Shown: positions 25,160-38,590, numbered from the stretch's first letter. The stretch is DNA of 64,000 nt from Adiantum capillus-veneris (GCA_014529385.2 CM043959.1:15820809-15884808), one strand, 5' to 3'. A program made the numbers and translations. The notes: generated by a model not told the origin, from the sequence alone.

Positions 25160-27250
25160 ATCAAGGGAAGTCTGCAAGTGTGACAGCATACGTAACACCT
25201 TTCTCCACTGACCTAGTTGTACTAACATGAAACACATGTGATACATTCGGAACCACAATTACCTCCCTTACCATTTGGCAGCCATAGTTCTTCCCTCTGC
25301 AATCCTATCGTGAAAATCTCTTGTAAGTTTTGATCTCCATCTAACAAGTTTGCCATCTCTAAATTTTGGACGAAATGAACTCGGTGTGCCAACACATGTT
25401 CTAACATTGTGGCTGCACTTAGCATTTGCATGTGCTTCTTTAAGAAAAAACCCATTGTTCAACAACATTTCAACTTCAGATGGCTGGAGTTTTGTACCCT
25501 CAGCCACAACCCGAGTCCCAGGTGCAGGTCCTGGAGGACCGACAATCATGTCATCCACATTCCATGTATGAGTGTTACTACTGTCGCAGAACCATAGAAA
25601 CCCCTCAACAATGCCTCCCAAATTGGATCCTTTTACAAGATATTTCCGCCTGCCCCAGAAGCTTGGTGCAAGAACTCCATGTTTCACGGAAGGTGCAGTT
25701 TCATTAATGAGCCTCCCACATCTTGTAGTATGATTTGCAAAAACACCAAAGCATGTTTTTTCTCCCAGGCTCAATACACTTAATTTCCCACACAGTCCGA
25801 TACACTTTTTGCTCCAGCCACACGAGGGGAGTTGTGGAATCCTGCTACTGTGTACTCCTAGGTAGCCCATTTGTTGTTGTGACAGTCACATACTCAGGTC
25901 TGTGGCTGTCATCTTCTAGTATTTCATCAGGGTCCACAACTATTGGTCTAGATCCTTGAACACTCTTTTCCCTCACTGATTCTCTGTTCATTTCAGGACT
26001 TGGCATGCGCATCTCGCTCAAAGAAGAATATGCTAGGTCTATGAGCTTCTTACCTGACCCACTAGCAGCATCTGACTCATGAACTTGACCCACTAGCAGC
26101 ATCTGACTCATAAACCTTGCAACCAAATCTGCCACTACTGACCGGTCCAGTGCATGTGTTACTCCCTTTAAGTTATGCATTATATCTAACACTCTGCAAC
26201 ACAGCTAGAGCCATATCTGCACAGGTTGCTTCATACAAAACAATACAGACTTGTATCCAATAGTTTCATGCATGCTAGCATGCTTTGCCTCTGCGAGATT
26301 GGTTCTTGGCACAAAAGCACCTGCTGCATCTTGACAAACATATCTATCACCCCAATGAGGCACTCTTACATCCCACCAAGACAACCATGTTTCTAATGAT
26401 GGAATATTTGACTCAATGGCATGCCCAACATGCCAAAATTTTCTAGCTCCTCTGTACAAACATTTGCAGCATTCTCTACGGAGGCATGCATCCACTTTCG
26501 TCATTTCAGTTTGTGCTCTTCTTGGTAAGAGGGACCGATACACTTTGAAGTATGCCTAACCATATTTTGCTCCCAATGGAACATACATGATCTTTCTTTT
26601 TCATGCGTTTTCTTGTTTGCACCGCCAAAGTAAACCGTATGAATAACAATCCAATTTGCATTAGCCTCATCTGCCATGAAACCTCTAAACTTGGGTTTCT
26701 CGAATCCCATATCCATCACCACCTTGTTAAGCATTCTCCAAAACTCAATCTGTGCATGCATATTTTAACCTGTAAATTCACATATTGCAAAAGTTAAAAG
26801 TTTTCAAACGTAAGGATCATATACATGTGCTCACATAGTAGGACATTTATCAACTCTATGCACATGGTCAAAGTGTACCCACATATCTTGCAAGTTACCT
26901 CTAGGACGCATACGATTCACCAAGTCCACCCCACTACCAGGACCCATTGTAGACATTTTGGAAACATGAGGTTGTTTCTGTGCTCCCAAATGGCCTGGAA
27001 AAAGAACAATGTGTAGGTATGGGTATCGGCTATTGCTCTTTATTTTAAATATGGACTCAAATCCCATTGAAGTGATACCCTTGACTTTTTTGGTTGTTTC
27101 CAAACTCTGTTGCACATGACACTTATTAGAGAGTGGAGTCACTGTGTCAAGGAACGTGGCAAATTTATCTTCCGCCAAGGGAGTATTCCTAGAGGAACTT
27201 AGGCCCATGAGCCTATCCATTACTATTTCTTTTGTTGTGACTCTCTCCAA
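25160..27250 (-). pseudogene. MULE-like DDE transposase relic
   Basis: Reading leftward from 27250, the N-terminal part ends VHFDHVHRVDKC (near 26835). A KLLTFAICEF strand follows, then the core MDMGFEKPKFRGFMADEA with NANW (near 26670), a CMFHWEQNMVRHTSKCI segment (near 26580), LETWLSWWDVRVPHWGDRY and VPRTNLAEAKHAS (near 26290). The order FRGFMAD, C-FHW, PRTNLAEA-HAS is a pattern I associate with a plant family of MULE/FAR1-related DDE proteins; the MAD aspartate is a candidate catalytic residue. Frames differ at 26761 and 26543, a stop lies near 26205, and the C-terminal part (25870-25268) is again in another frame. A 31-bp tandem duplication at 26055-26111 repeats VGQVHESDAAS. No terminal inverted repeats were found. 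Confidence 0.65.
26055..26111 (-). repeat. 31-bp tandem duplication in the transposase relic
   Basis: TGACCCACTAGCAGCATCTG occurs at 26055 and again at 26086, giving an in-frame-like repeat of a short peptide. Confidence 0.88.
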
Positions 27251-28489
27251 CTATTTGGATGTAGTCAAAGGATCTAAAGCTGCCCGTGCAAGCAAAGCTT
27301 GGGAAATAATTTTGTCAGTAGCTGTACTTTTCCCACAGCCACTGGATTCTTGTGATAAGCAAGATGAATTACACATCTACTAACAAACTCCTTTTCAATA
27401 GGGATGTAGTAATAAATGAGCATCACAAGCATGTACACATTCTGGCATCTAATGACAATGGAAACACACAAGCTCGCCGAATTCTGCTCCAATTAATCCC
27501 CTTTGTAGTGCTCGCAACAATCGTCCCTTCCACCGACTTTCATTTGGAAGCTTTGTTCTCAAATGATAACTACAATCAAGATTGACACACCGTAGATGGC
27601 CACATCATCTACTAAATCGCACGATATCGTTGAACAAATCACTGCTGCAAGTCACATATTCAACCCAAGAGTGGACATCAAAACGTTGCTCCATACCATT
27701 CATACTTGCGTTTTCACCTTGTGGAGGCAACTCAAAAGCAATATACCCATCATATTGACATGGGAGCTTAGACACCTGCGCAACTTTTGAGCTTGATTCA
27801 AAGCCACAACAAGGTTAGTTTGCAGTGGTAGGGTTCTAATGAAGTCAATGACACTTGCACATGGAAGCCACAGGTCATCTATTTTTCCTTTGATCACTAT
27901 CGATGAAACCTTTGAGCCGGCGCGGAACAGTTCCGACAGCTGTCCAACTCCAAGAGCAAGTCCGGGGCCTTTTTTTTTGGCATATATTTTTTGTTATGAT
28001 AAGAATTTTCAACATAGTCTTTGTAAATGTAAGGTATACTATAGGTAGCTTATAATTGTTTGCTTCTTAATATTTTTGCGAAGTCAAGGGTCGACAATTG
28101 ATGTGGTTAGTATGCAATGATATTGATATAAGAAAAATAATGGTTGCTCAAGTCTAGCACATAATCACTAGGGTAGGCAATTTGAAAATTTAGTCATTTA
28201 TTCTAGTTGATAGGACGTATGCTGTGTTTGATTTTAGATAATTGAATCAAACAACATGTAGAATGCTTTAATTCGAGTAAAGTGTGCTTCAATTTTGGGG
28301 TGTTATGGATCTAATAGTGACATGGTTCATATGCTTGTTCGACCTTATTTCATTGTCTTCAATGTTAAGAAAGAAGATACTCATTATCTAGGTTTTAACC
28401 TAAACTAATAAAAGTTTATTATGATGGATTAAGTAAATGTTATTTTGAGACCAATGACAAAAGGATTACTTAATTTGTGTTTGAAAATT
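27251..28489. other. No recognisable gene
   Basis: No domain or repeat could be supported in either strand. Confidence 0.4.
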
Positions 28490-30430
28490 TCTGTGTAGTC
28501 CTGCAATTGGGAGATGTTCTCGTCGAAAGGGGAAAGAGGCTATGCCTCTTTATCCTATATGCAGTGATCAGGTGAGCTCTGTGGCAGTCACAGAGGACTT
28601 CGACAATGATCAAATTGGTGATGAGAACAAAAGTACCCACACTGGCTTAGGGTCAATGAATGAAGTTGATGCTCAAATAGCTAGACAAAGAGTCAACTTT
28701 AGAACTGGTTCCATTTCATATTGCCCCTGAAGTTGGGCTGTCTACTGATGGTGTGGATGATAGTCATTTGCATATGGATAGAGGAGAGGGCATTCTCAAA
28801 ACCACAAGGGTTTTTAGTTGTTTTGAGTGCCCTCTAGTTCCTTTGTGTAGAATCATTCCATATGCTTGTGTATGTGGCCTTAGATTGGATGTTTCTGGAT
28901 TGAAGGTTGCATTTTCCAGAGAAAGTTACATAAAGGAAAAAGGTGCCTTTATAGTTTCACTGCAAACATGTCACAAGGAACAGACATTGTTGACAAGTAA
29001 TCATTGTTGTTTCAAATTACTTTTGTGGATTGACATATTACTTTTGCTTTAGAATGTTTAATGTTATTTTAGAGTCTCATTTATTTTTGGAAATAGATGA
29101 TATTGTTGACACATGGGACCCACTTTGGAAAGACATAAATAAAGAGTATGAAGAGGAGTTAGCATTGCAGTCACAACTAGAGTCACGGCTTGGTAAAATG
29201 TTCTACGTGTGGGAAGGCAGTCTCACAAAACAGTAGCATGGCAAGCAAGAGCTAGAGAAATGTTTTCCAATAGCAGGGAGAAGCATTGTAGGGTCTTGTG
29301 TACTATCATCGACCCCACAAAGGTTTCCAAAATAGAATTATTCAGATGAGCTTGCAACGCATGAATTTGTGAGTGAGACTAAACTTGTGTGTAGATAAAC
29401 TTTATATGATTGAAGGTTGACTAACTTACTAATATTTTCATCAGTATGAACACCCATGCTTTAGTATCTTCTCATCTACGAGATGAGCTGGTAAATTGTG
29501 CAAACATTTGCTCTTTGGATCATGAAGATTACCTTTGTGCATTACCGGAGAATGACCAAAAATTGATCGACACTTTGCGCAAGAGAACCACAAAGGGAGA
29601 GGAGCCATGGCATCTTCTTACAGGAAGATATATAGCTAGGCTTCTTTTTGATGTAAGCGTGTTTGACTTTGGATCTCTTTTTTGTATGCTTGATTTGAAG
29701 CTTTTTGTTTTGAAAAGTATTAGTTTATTTTGAAGGTTCAAATGTCAGAAGAACTACACACTAAGCTAGAGAGCAAGAAATCGTTGCTTTTTAAAGAGGA
29801 CTTGAAAAAAGAAGAGACTAAGATCATGAATGATCTACATTATAAATATTTAGATTGTGTATGGAAGGTATATAACCCTCTCTTCGTGTTTTCTTCGATA
29901 CATGGTAAAATGCAATTTTAATTGACTAATGTTCTTGTTTGGTAGATTCTTAACATTGTTGATCCAAGGTTAGGAAAAGATTGGTTTGATCGTGTGATGA
30001 GCCTTCAATGGGAAGAAGATAGTTGGGCCACTCTAGAGAAACTTAACTTGATTTCTCTACATGATGCTTCCATAGAAATTAAAAACTTATGGGTGTTCTT
30101 ACTAGAGGCAAGCAAGATCACTCGTGCTGCTTATTGCATGGTGAAAGGAGACCACAAGTTTTGAGGGTGAGCATCTTGATGCAAATGGTTTATGAATGAA
30201 CTTGTGAATGTTAGTAAGAAGTTTGATTTTTCTTTTGCATGCTTGGTGTGAAAGTTGGCTAAAACGAGAGGGAGCTTTGCAAAGGATCTTAGATAAATCT
30301 AAGAAGCTTCTTGTGGACTATGTGGATGTGCCTGGAGGGATTGATATTCCTCCCTCGTGCACCATGGATATGTTCTACACCGAGATTGTGGTGGAGGGAA
30401 GCAAATTTTTATTCCCTCTAGAGACGTAGA
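28490..30430 (+). CDS. Unrecognised spliced gene or gene relic
   Basis: I do not recognise the product. Three exons can be read with canonical borders and unbroken phase. Exon 29445-29652 (acceptor TTTTCATCAG, donor GTAAGC) has 69 codons after one split base. Exon 29736-29867 (acceptor TTTTGAAG, donor GTATAT) has 44 codons. Exon 29946-30164 (acceptor TTTGGTAG) has 72 codons and a TGA, with a possible donor GTGAGC just after it. The joined text is charged and helical (KGEEPWHLLTGRYIARLL, KKSLLFKEDLKKEETKIM, DPRLGKDWFDRVMSLQWE). Candidate further exons are near 28510-28717, 29097-29220 (DTWDPLWKDINKEYEEEL) and 30240-30426 (KREGALQRILDKSKKLLVD), but stops there break continuity. It may be a domesticated or transposon-borne gene in decay. 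Confidence 0.45.
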
Positions 30431-32099
30431 GTTGCAAGCCTCAAAGAGGATTGACTATTGCCGCATGGCTTCTTACGGCTAGTTTACAGGTAGATAATGA
30501 TTTGACTATTTTTGTATCATAATATGTGCTTCAACTAATGTTACGCATGGATTTTTGTTTCAGTTTAGAATAATTGTTTGTTGGCTTTTGTAGATACTTT
30601 TCTCACCTCTTGACCATGCATCACATTGCTGCAATACCTGTGCTTGCACGTTCTTGGACACATGTTGAGAGCGGTGAGGGATGCATGTATCCACCGACCA
30701 TGCAACAGATCTCGTAGTGGGAGCTTGAGCATTGTCCTTGGTGGATCGACATGGATAGAGGCCATGTCCTTGCTAGAGAGAGAGAATTGCATAATGTGCA
30801 GTTTAAAGGAACTGCATCTATGGATCTTCCACCACCCAAGCCACAGATGTTGTTGATCCATCTCTCATCCTCTACCATCTTGTCCACCTACTCGAACTTG
30901 TGAGTTGGAGTCATTTTCATTTTCTATGTGGCTAAACTTTGCTAATTTTAGAATACTAAATTATTTTGACACTTATTTTTAAATTTAAGAAACAAGCTTT
31001 TTGGATAAGGATCAGAATGCATTTTCTACTACAGACCATGTGATTGATGATTTGCCGTCTATCTTGGGTATAATCTTGTTTTTTTTGGAGTCTTGTTGTT
31101 GCAGCTCTATTATATTACTCATATTTATTTATATTATGTGTTTGTTCCTATAGAGAATGGGGGCACATAGAGATTGCAACGTGCCCTACAGTTAGTGTAT
31201 GCACCATTGCCTCGTTAGCCTATTATGCAGAATAGTTGCAGTGATATTAGGTGTGTTGCTTTTCTTGGTGACTATATTGCAATTGCTGGGGATTTTCGTA
31301 GTAGTGTGCAGTCTAGATCATGGATTCCTGTACACGAGCATATGGTTAGAGCTCGATCGACAGAGATTACATATCGGAGGAGTGGTAGATCAATGTCATG
31401 TGCAACTAACTTTATCTTTGTTGACTTGCCTTTTGGAGACTTTCTACACTCACCATCACCTCAACCTTCATGGGATACATGTACAGAGGATCATGTATGA
31501 TCAACTATTCATTTGAGCCATAGTACCTTGGCGGACTCGAGGTTGCTACTTGTGATGGCACCTCTTGCAAGTAAAAAAACCGGTCCTAGATATTGATATT
31601 GTCATTAACATATCCAGTTTTAATCATTGATGGCTTTTGTCCTTGTAGGAGACACAATCTTTTGGGTTGAGCGATTTTGCAGGGCATTGGAGCTGATTAT
31701 TCATCGATTTGTGGTGGTTTTATATCATGCACCTTATGGATATGTAGAGTCATCCGGCAAGCGACATGAGGTGATCCCTCTATTTATAATTTCAAGGTAA
31801 GCAAGTGTGAACGTGCACGTTTTTCAATTTATTTTTTGTTTCCTTGTAGTGCGACACTTCTATTATGTTCTTGATCCACATACACGGACCACAACCACCA
31901 CTTTACAATTCAGAGAGTGCTTCTTTGTTTCATGCACTAGGGATGAGTGCCATGGATAGCATTATGCACCACTATTTGCCAGATTCAGGTGAGTCCTTAT
32001 GGATTCCGGATTGCCATGGAGAGGGTCTGCACAGAAGAGCCATACTTTTGTGGTTGTTACCAATAAGCTAACTCGGATAACATTTTTCGAAGCTTTTAT
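30431..32099. other. No confidently recognised gene
   Basis: Open patches exist, such as 31225-31500 (FLGDYIAIAGDF; SWIPVHEHMVRA). They may be further relic exons of the preceding gene, but no domain or reliable splice chain was identified. Confidence 0.35.
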
Positions 32100-32964
32100 T
32101 GTTAAAACACTTATTATTTTGATGATTAGAGAATGTTGTAACTCTTATTTTCCAGATAAACAGTGTAATTAATGAGCCGAGGCTACAAGCTTCCAGATTG
32201 TATCAACTTGTCTTTAGTTAGAGCTCCCAGATTATTAGTTTTGACCACAAATACCTTGGCTAAGGTATAAAAACCTATTTTTGTAAGTACTTTATAAGTT
32301 TTGGATAATAGAAACACAGCGTGAGCTAACGACGCTCACTTCTCTCCTTGTCGCGCTACCTATTCCCTTCCTGGTTGTCACATTGCAGTGCCGTCTATTG
32401 CGTTGCAACCCCGCAGGTAAGAGCTCTACGCATTGACATAAGCATTTCATGGTAATCCGTAGCTTTTGGCGTCGCCGACCCGCGGCCTAATTTCATCATA
32501 AGTAGGAATTTAAGCTTCAAAATCATAATATAAGTATAGACGGGTATTGGGGCATCATTGCTAAGCATTTAGATGCATTTGGAGTCGAAAACAACTAGGT
32601 AAAAAATTCAATGCTGTTAATAATCGTGATTTTTGCACTTTACCTAAAGTGAGATTTGAGACCATAAGCATGTGTGCTTAGGTCTTATAAACATGTGTTA
32701 GAAGTTTCATAACGTTTGGATGGCGCTTCATGCTGTAACGGTTATGATTTGTTTGCCGATTAGCGACTAGCTTTTGATGATTTGTGTCATTTGAGTGTAG
32801 CTTGAGTTAGATGCGAGTTGTTTGTTGTTTTCCAAGAGATTGACAACCTCTTGTAGCCTCTATACACTAGTCGAGTAAGCTTCATCCCATGGATTGACAA
32901 TTATATTCGTGGTTTTCGCTATGTTTGCAATAAGATAAGAGTGAGGTTAGACACCCGTTCCACA
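32100..32964 (+). mobile_element. 5' LTR of element H (start uncertain)
   Basis: The end TTCCACA at 32964 is set by the primer site that follows. A TATA box (TATAAAAACC, 32266-32275) is in the expected place. The start is a guess, because no second LTR remains for comparison. Confidence 0.5.
32266..32275 (+). promoter_or_regulatory. TATA box of element H LTR
   Basis: TATAAAAACC within GGCTAAGGTATAAAAACC, about 700 bp before the LTR end. Confidence 0.55.
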
Positions 32965-32966
32965 TT

Positions 32967-32984
32967 TGGCGCCACCTTCGGGGA
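32967..32984 (+). other. Primer binding site, tRNA-Asp type
   Basis: TGGCGCCACCTTCGGGGA, close to the TGGCGCC..GCCGGGGA site known from Athila/Tat elements, two bases after the LTR end TTCCACA. Confidence 0.7.
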
Positions 32985-34355
32985 TCGAAGAGACCTAAAC
33001 TAGGAAAAAACACGAGCGTCTTGTGAAGTTATCCTTTAACTTCCTCTACGATCAGCTAGAGTCAAAACCTTCTTTTTAAAACCGCATAGCTTAAGATTGT
33101 CGTATGTTGCTGTGTAGAGGTAGCTTGGAAGTAGGTTGTACTTGCTAAGTCCCTTTTAGGATTGTAGGATTAGATTAGGATTTTAAGAATGATTGACGGA
33201 CGAGACAAGTCTTAAGATCAAGGCTCAGAAAACCATAAAAAACAAAAAAACGAGTGTTCGTGGACACTTTCCACAACCCCATTGCAGTAGAACCTAGGAG
33301 TAGGGTAAGTAGAATCCGAGGTGGGATCTCATAACATTGCTCTATCCAAAAGAATCAATTGTGAGTTGTTTTTTGAAGTTACAAAATTTCAGGTCTACGG
33401 CTAGAAATAGCACTAGAAGACTGTCCACCATTGAATCCGACTGGAGAGTACGCTTTAAAAGTTATATGAACCAGTGGGTAAGCTTAAGGACACATTTGAG
33501 GTAAAATTTCAAGAGTTTGCAAAACTTAGATTATTTACTTTTTCTTGACATTTTAGGCTAAATCAAGTTTTGACTTGACTCAGAGGCTTAAAATAGCTCA
33601 TAAAAAGACTGTCCACTAAAAAAGTTGAAAAAAGTGCTCAATTTAAAACTTACATAAAAATAGTAGAAGTAAATAATTAAGATTATTTACATCTACTACA
33701 AAATTAGACATTTTTTCACATTTGAGTATACCACAAGGTCAAACGTATCAAGTAGACCACACAAATCAAATTTGGATCACAAAAGTGAGACTTAAGCTAG
33801 ATTCTTGAAAACTGAGTCTGCGGACACGAACCGGTTGATAACTTGGACAAATTTTGTCCAGAGACCTTAAGAAGTTGAGTACTTGGCAAAACAAGCCAAA
33901 AAGAACAAACAATTAAGAAAAGTAAATAGTCACGATTATTTACTTCTGATACACAGAGACACCATTTGGACTTTTGAGCTTGTATAGTGTTAGACCAACA
34001 TAATACAAGGCCACCGGTCAATTTTGGTTTCAATCGGATCCAAATTGGTACATGTTCACTCAGTTTCCAGGTTGCAGATTAGTTCTTTGGCTTTTTACAA
34101 AACTAGAATCTAAAATTCTCAATTGCTGACTCACTTAGCTCAAGTTGAAGTGATACACATAGACCAGTCACAATAGTGAGCATAAATTGTACAATCTTTG
34201 TGAAAGAATAGCTAACTTGATTAAAAGTGATACAGGAATTGGGTTGCAGACAAGGAATTGAAAGCTTGACACAAGTTGCTATCAAGTCAAGTGGAAGAAA
34301 CTGATAACAAATCAATCCGACGGTAAGTACTCTATCCAGGGCTTCACAAGTCTAT
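32985..34355 (+). other. Untranslated leader of element H
   Basis: About 1.4 kb without coding signal. Short repeated blocks of the type AGTAAATA..GATTATTTAC occur near 33525, 33665 and 33918. Long leaders are usual in this lineage. Confidence 0.5.
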
Positions 34356-36907
34356 ATGAACCTTAGATCTGGTCGTATACTAGTAAACCAAGGTATATTT
34401 GGAGAGGCTGCTAGTAGAGTATCCACAGAAGAGAGTGTGAATCAAGGAGATCACTTGGACACTATCTTTGAAGAAGTCTCAGACACTTTTTCAGAATCAA
34501 CATCTGAAATGTCTTCCTATTCGACTCATTCAGAAACCGGAATGACAGTGCATTATAAGCACATACTCACCTTTTATAAGATTTATTGCCATGGAGCTCA
34601 TGTTTACCTAGATCCTAATGAAGAGTATGCTATTCACATTGATGACCATGACATAGAGTTTGAAGAGGAAATCGAGGCAAGAAAACAAGAAAAAATATAC
34701 ATGGATAAAAACAAAACTCAGTATTTACAAGTTGAAAACCTTGATGTGATAGACAAATGGGGGTTAGAAGTAAATACCATAATTTCAGATATGGCAGTAA
34801 AAGAAGGACCACCGACTTTAGAATTTGAGGGATACGATCAAGTTGATTTGAAGCCTTTGAAATGGCTTAGCACAGATATCCTAGGATCGGAGTCTATTGT
34901 TGGGAGGATAGAAACGTCAAAGATTTTATATGGACTTCTCATGCCAAATCAGGACAGTTAACGCCCATGAAGATCATCTACATCTTCAAAATCAAAGACA
35001 AGGGTTCAATAGATCTACCAACCTACCTATCTAGGGATTGTTATAACAATAACTTTGTTATGATGAATTCTAAGGAGGTGGAACAAACCAAATACCAAGG
35101 GTACTCCATAAGGGATTGGATATTGGGCCAAGGACCAGAAACTATTCCAAGAGATGAACTCCGCGAGAGATCTTTTGAGAGCAATGTTAAAAAACCAGAA
35201 ACTACCTCATCACGAAGAATACCGGGTGACACTAAAGCTAGTCCAGGGCTACATGAGTCAATATTTCCAACAGATTGTTTTGAAGGACTCGGAATAGGAC
35301 CAACTGCCAGGAGACCTGGAGTTGAATCAAATAGACGTGTCAGGCCAGCTTATTTTCAAGAATGGATCAAAAAATACAGTGGATCTGGGGATTCATATGA
35401 CCACTTAGCAAGCTTTAAACAAGTGCTAAGAGAAAAACACATATTTGATTTTCATACTCAATTTGAGGGATTTGGAATGACATTAGAAGGAAAAGCACTA
35501 ACATGGTTCCAAAACATTCCACCAAGGTCAATCATGGACATAAATACATTAGCTCAAGGATTTGTTGCTGCATGTTCCAAAACGGGGATCAAACATAATA
35601 CGGTAGCTCAAATCTATAGCTTCAAACAGAAACAAGGTGAGTCTATTAGGGATTGTTGTGCAACTAGAATGAAACAATACATTGCAAGATGCCCAAAACT
35701 AGAAATACCTGCAGAGGAAAGGTTAGTATCATTGTTTCTAGAGGGACTGCTTAACGAAGAACTTCATGCTATATTGTATAGCAAGCAATATATGACCCTA
35801 GAAGAGTGTGTGTCAGATGCTATTGAATTAGGAGACAATTATGATATTTTCAATGAAGAAGATGTCCCTAAGGATAATCAAAGTGAGAAAACAACATCCA
35901 CAAAACTAGCACAAGTGGGAACGGCTGCTGCATCATCGCTTACAACCATAGAAAACATGCTCAAAAGATGATGAATAACATTCAAAAAGCACCTATGAGG
36001 GGACTAGGGCAAGGGATACCTCAACAGAGACAACCAATTAGGCCGCAAAAATGGTGTGCAATCGAGGGTAAATGGATCAACCATGAGACCAATGAGTGCT
36101 ATTACCGACCAAAGTATGATGGGAATGTTCACTATGTGCCGATGAGGCCACAAGGACAACCCATGTTACAAATATCAGCCTAATGTGGACCCAACTCAAA
36201 GACCACCAATGGGTATGGAAAGACCTCAACCCGTGTTGGGTCAACAACCTCCATATCCTGGACATAATGTAGTACATGTAAAGTACATGTATTCAGAGGG
36301 AGTCATAGATGAACAAGCACTAGTGCCTGTTACACCCTATGTTGAGCCTAGTCCATCTACCATAATGGTAGAAGGAGATTGATATAATTCACATCCACCA
36401 CCAATGGAAGAACCTATGACTTATACTACACCAAAACTTGCACCGATGTACTATGTAGCTAATCAAGGTGTTAGACCTCCAATGGTAAGACCCATGATTA
36501 AGAAAAGAACTGGGAACTGTCATAACTGTGGTGCAGATGATCATTGGAAAAATGAATGCCCAGAGCCTGATAAGAACATTAAGCCAGTTGAAGCCTTTTG
36601 TATACAATGTTGCAAAAAGGGAGGACACTTCCTTGAAGATTGTCCAAAAAATCCTTTAAACAAGGGCAAAACAGTAGTGAATGTAGTCCAAGTGATACCT
36701 AGTAGCTCATCAGAAAGTGAACCTATTGTTCCAATCAAGGTAGTCACCAAAGCCCAGGCTAAGAAAAAGAAACATAACTCCTCTGATGACTCGGAGAATC
36801 CTAAAATTTCCTCTCAAAAGACCAAGAGAAGCAGAAGCAAAAGGTATGAAATGAGAAAACAAAAACAAAGGGTTGAAATCGAGGAGAAAGCCAAGAAAGT
36901 ATTCTAG
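34356..36907 (+). pseudogene. Element H gag with two zinc knuckles (broken)
   Basis: This would form the virus-like particle. The N-terminal part (34356-34961) opens MNLRSGRI, is acidic, and ends at a TAA. The next frame (34967-35971) carries a Retrotrans_gag core: YDHLASFKQVLREKHIF, LEGKALTWFQNIPP, IYSFKQKQGESIRD and LVSLFLEGLLNEELHAI. The frame changes again at about 35968. A TGA at 36380-36382 precedes the nucleocapsid part (36404-36907), which has a CX2CX4HX4C knuckle (CHNCGADDHWKNEC), a second, looser one (CIQCCKKGGHFLEDC, with one extra residue before the His), and a lysine-rich tail. Length and order fit Tat/Athila gag. At least two frameshifts and one stop make it inactive. Confidence 0.82.
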
Positions 36908-37698
36908 GAAAAAGTGAAGGAAAGTGGAAGTGAAATCAAGGAAACCACCATGAAATCTGGAGGATCAATTTTGGTAGACAAAATTTTTGAGCCAATCAAT
37001 GCAGCCTTGGAAGCTTACCAAGCGGCACTTAAAGCATGCCAAAACATGGAAAACAAATGAAAAAACTATCCTTCTACACATATGGAAGCAACTAAGCTTG
37101 AAGCTTATCAAAATTTGGTTAGAATTACTCAAAAGATGCTGGAAAAACAAAAACCCAAGCTCGAGAGTTTGGCAAAACCTGAGGAGCTTGTGGTAGGAAC
37201 CAATAAAGAGAAATTTAAAGTGGTGATAGAACCCCACCTTAAAACTAAAGAGCCATAACTCATAGTGTCTGACAGTGAAGATGTCTTAGATGGAATTCCA
37301 TTCGTAGAACAAGACTAGCCAAGACACTTATGGGAAAAAGTTAGAGAGATTAATGATGGGAGCCTAGCTCTGAAGTCATCTCCTATAGAGGAAGTTTGCT
37401 TAGACAATCTACCTCCTGATATGGACATGGATGTACAATCCTTGTATGGGGATTGCGGCTTTGAAGCTTCAGGAATGTCTACACCAATGACTCTGAAAAC
37501 ACTACCCTCTTACTTTGGGAGATAACGAAGACGAATCCATAGTGTGTAAAACCACTCAGATAAAGAGGGCGGAACAGACCCTAGAGGTAGAAAACATCCA
37601 TTCAATCATTTCTATACCCATTTAATGCACTCTTACTTTAGGAGAATTGTTAAAATAGACCATATCTATGGAATGATCTACAGAAAACTCTAGAGAAG

Positions 37699-38007
37699 GT
37701 GGGGATAACATGGCTAATCGTGAAAAATTTAGAAAAATTGAAACACAAATTGGATAACAAAGAGATTAGATCCATTCCAAAGAACAAAGTCGGAGAATAC
37801 TACGAAGGGGAAGAAGGAAACATGACCCTTCTAGTGAAATACAATGACACAGAAACCATGGCAATACTGGATAGTGGGGCAGGCATATCCATAGCCACGA
37901 AAGCAGTATGGGAATCATGGGGGCAACCAACCTTTAGACAAACTCGAATGAAATGCAATTGGCTGATGGATACATCGAAAGACCCTTACGACTGCTTGAA
38001 AAAGTGA
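37699..38007 (+). pseudogene. Element H protease fragment
   Basis: A retropepsin-like segment with the strand MTLLVKYNDTETMAILDSG and the flap-proximal AGISIATKAVW. The catalytic DSG is intact. The frame closes at a TGA at 38005-38007. Downstream text such as IILGRPFMRQ near 38086 is the usual end of a plant gypsy protease, in another frame. Copia J is inserted about 190 bp further on. Confidence 0.78.
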
Positions 38008-38449
38008 TAGTTAGTTCGTGTGGAATTAATTATCAACATAATTTTGCAATAGTGGACTTTGGAAAGAAACTCAATTATGAAATCATCTTGGGAAGACCTT
38101 TCATGCGACAAGTACAATTTATCCAAGATTAGGGAAACAATTACCTGTACTTGAAGCAAGTGGGATCGATAACAAAGGATAATCCAAAAGATTGTTAAGT
38201 ATGGAGCCTGATTTACCCTTGTAATTTTTTGTGGTAAAAGCGCACATTTTATTTGTAAGGCCCCCATTATGAGGAGAAGCCATCGTGCGTGAAGGAAAAT
38301 CACTCACCGGAAACCAAAATTTTCACAGAAAAGAATCAGGGGCAACTTTAAAGGCCTCGGGAGCGGAGGCCCCCGAGACTTCTTTTTTGCCGGAATATTC
38401 TTTTTCACCGGAATATTATGGCCGGACGGCGGCCGGAAAGTGGTCGGAA

Positions 38450-38590
38450 AACAACCGGTCGGTTGGCCGGTGGCCGGTAGTCAATGGCCGATGGCCGGTG
38501 GTCGGAAGTCAATGGCCGGTGGCCGGTGGTCGAAAGTCAATGGCCGGTGGCTGGTGGCCGAATTCAATGGCCGGTGGCCGAATTCAAAAG
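38450..38590 (+). repeat. GGCCGGTGGCC minisatellite in LTR of J
   Basis: Several 20-28 bp units built on GTCAATGGCCGGTGGCCGG. The 5' LTR has at least one more unit than the 3' LTR (43300-43395), explaining part of their 53-bp length difference. Confidence 0.85.
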
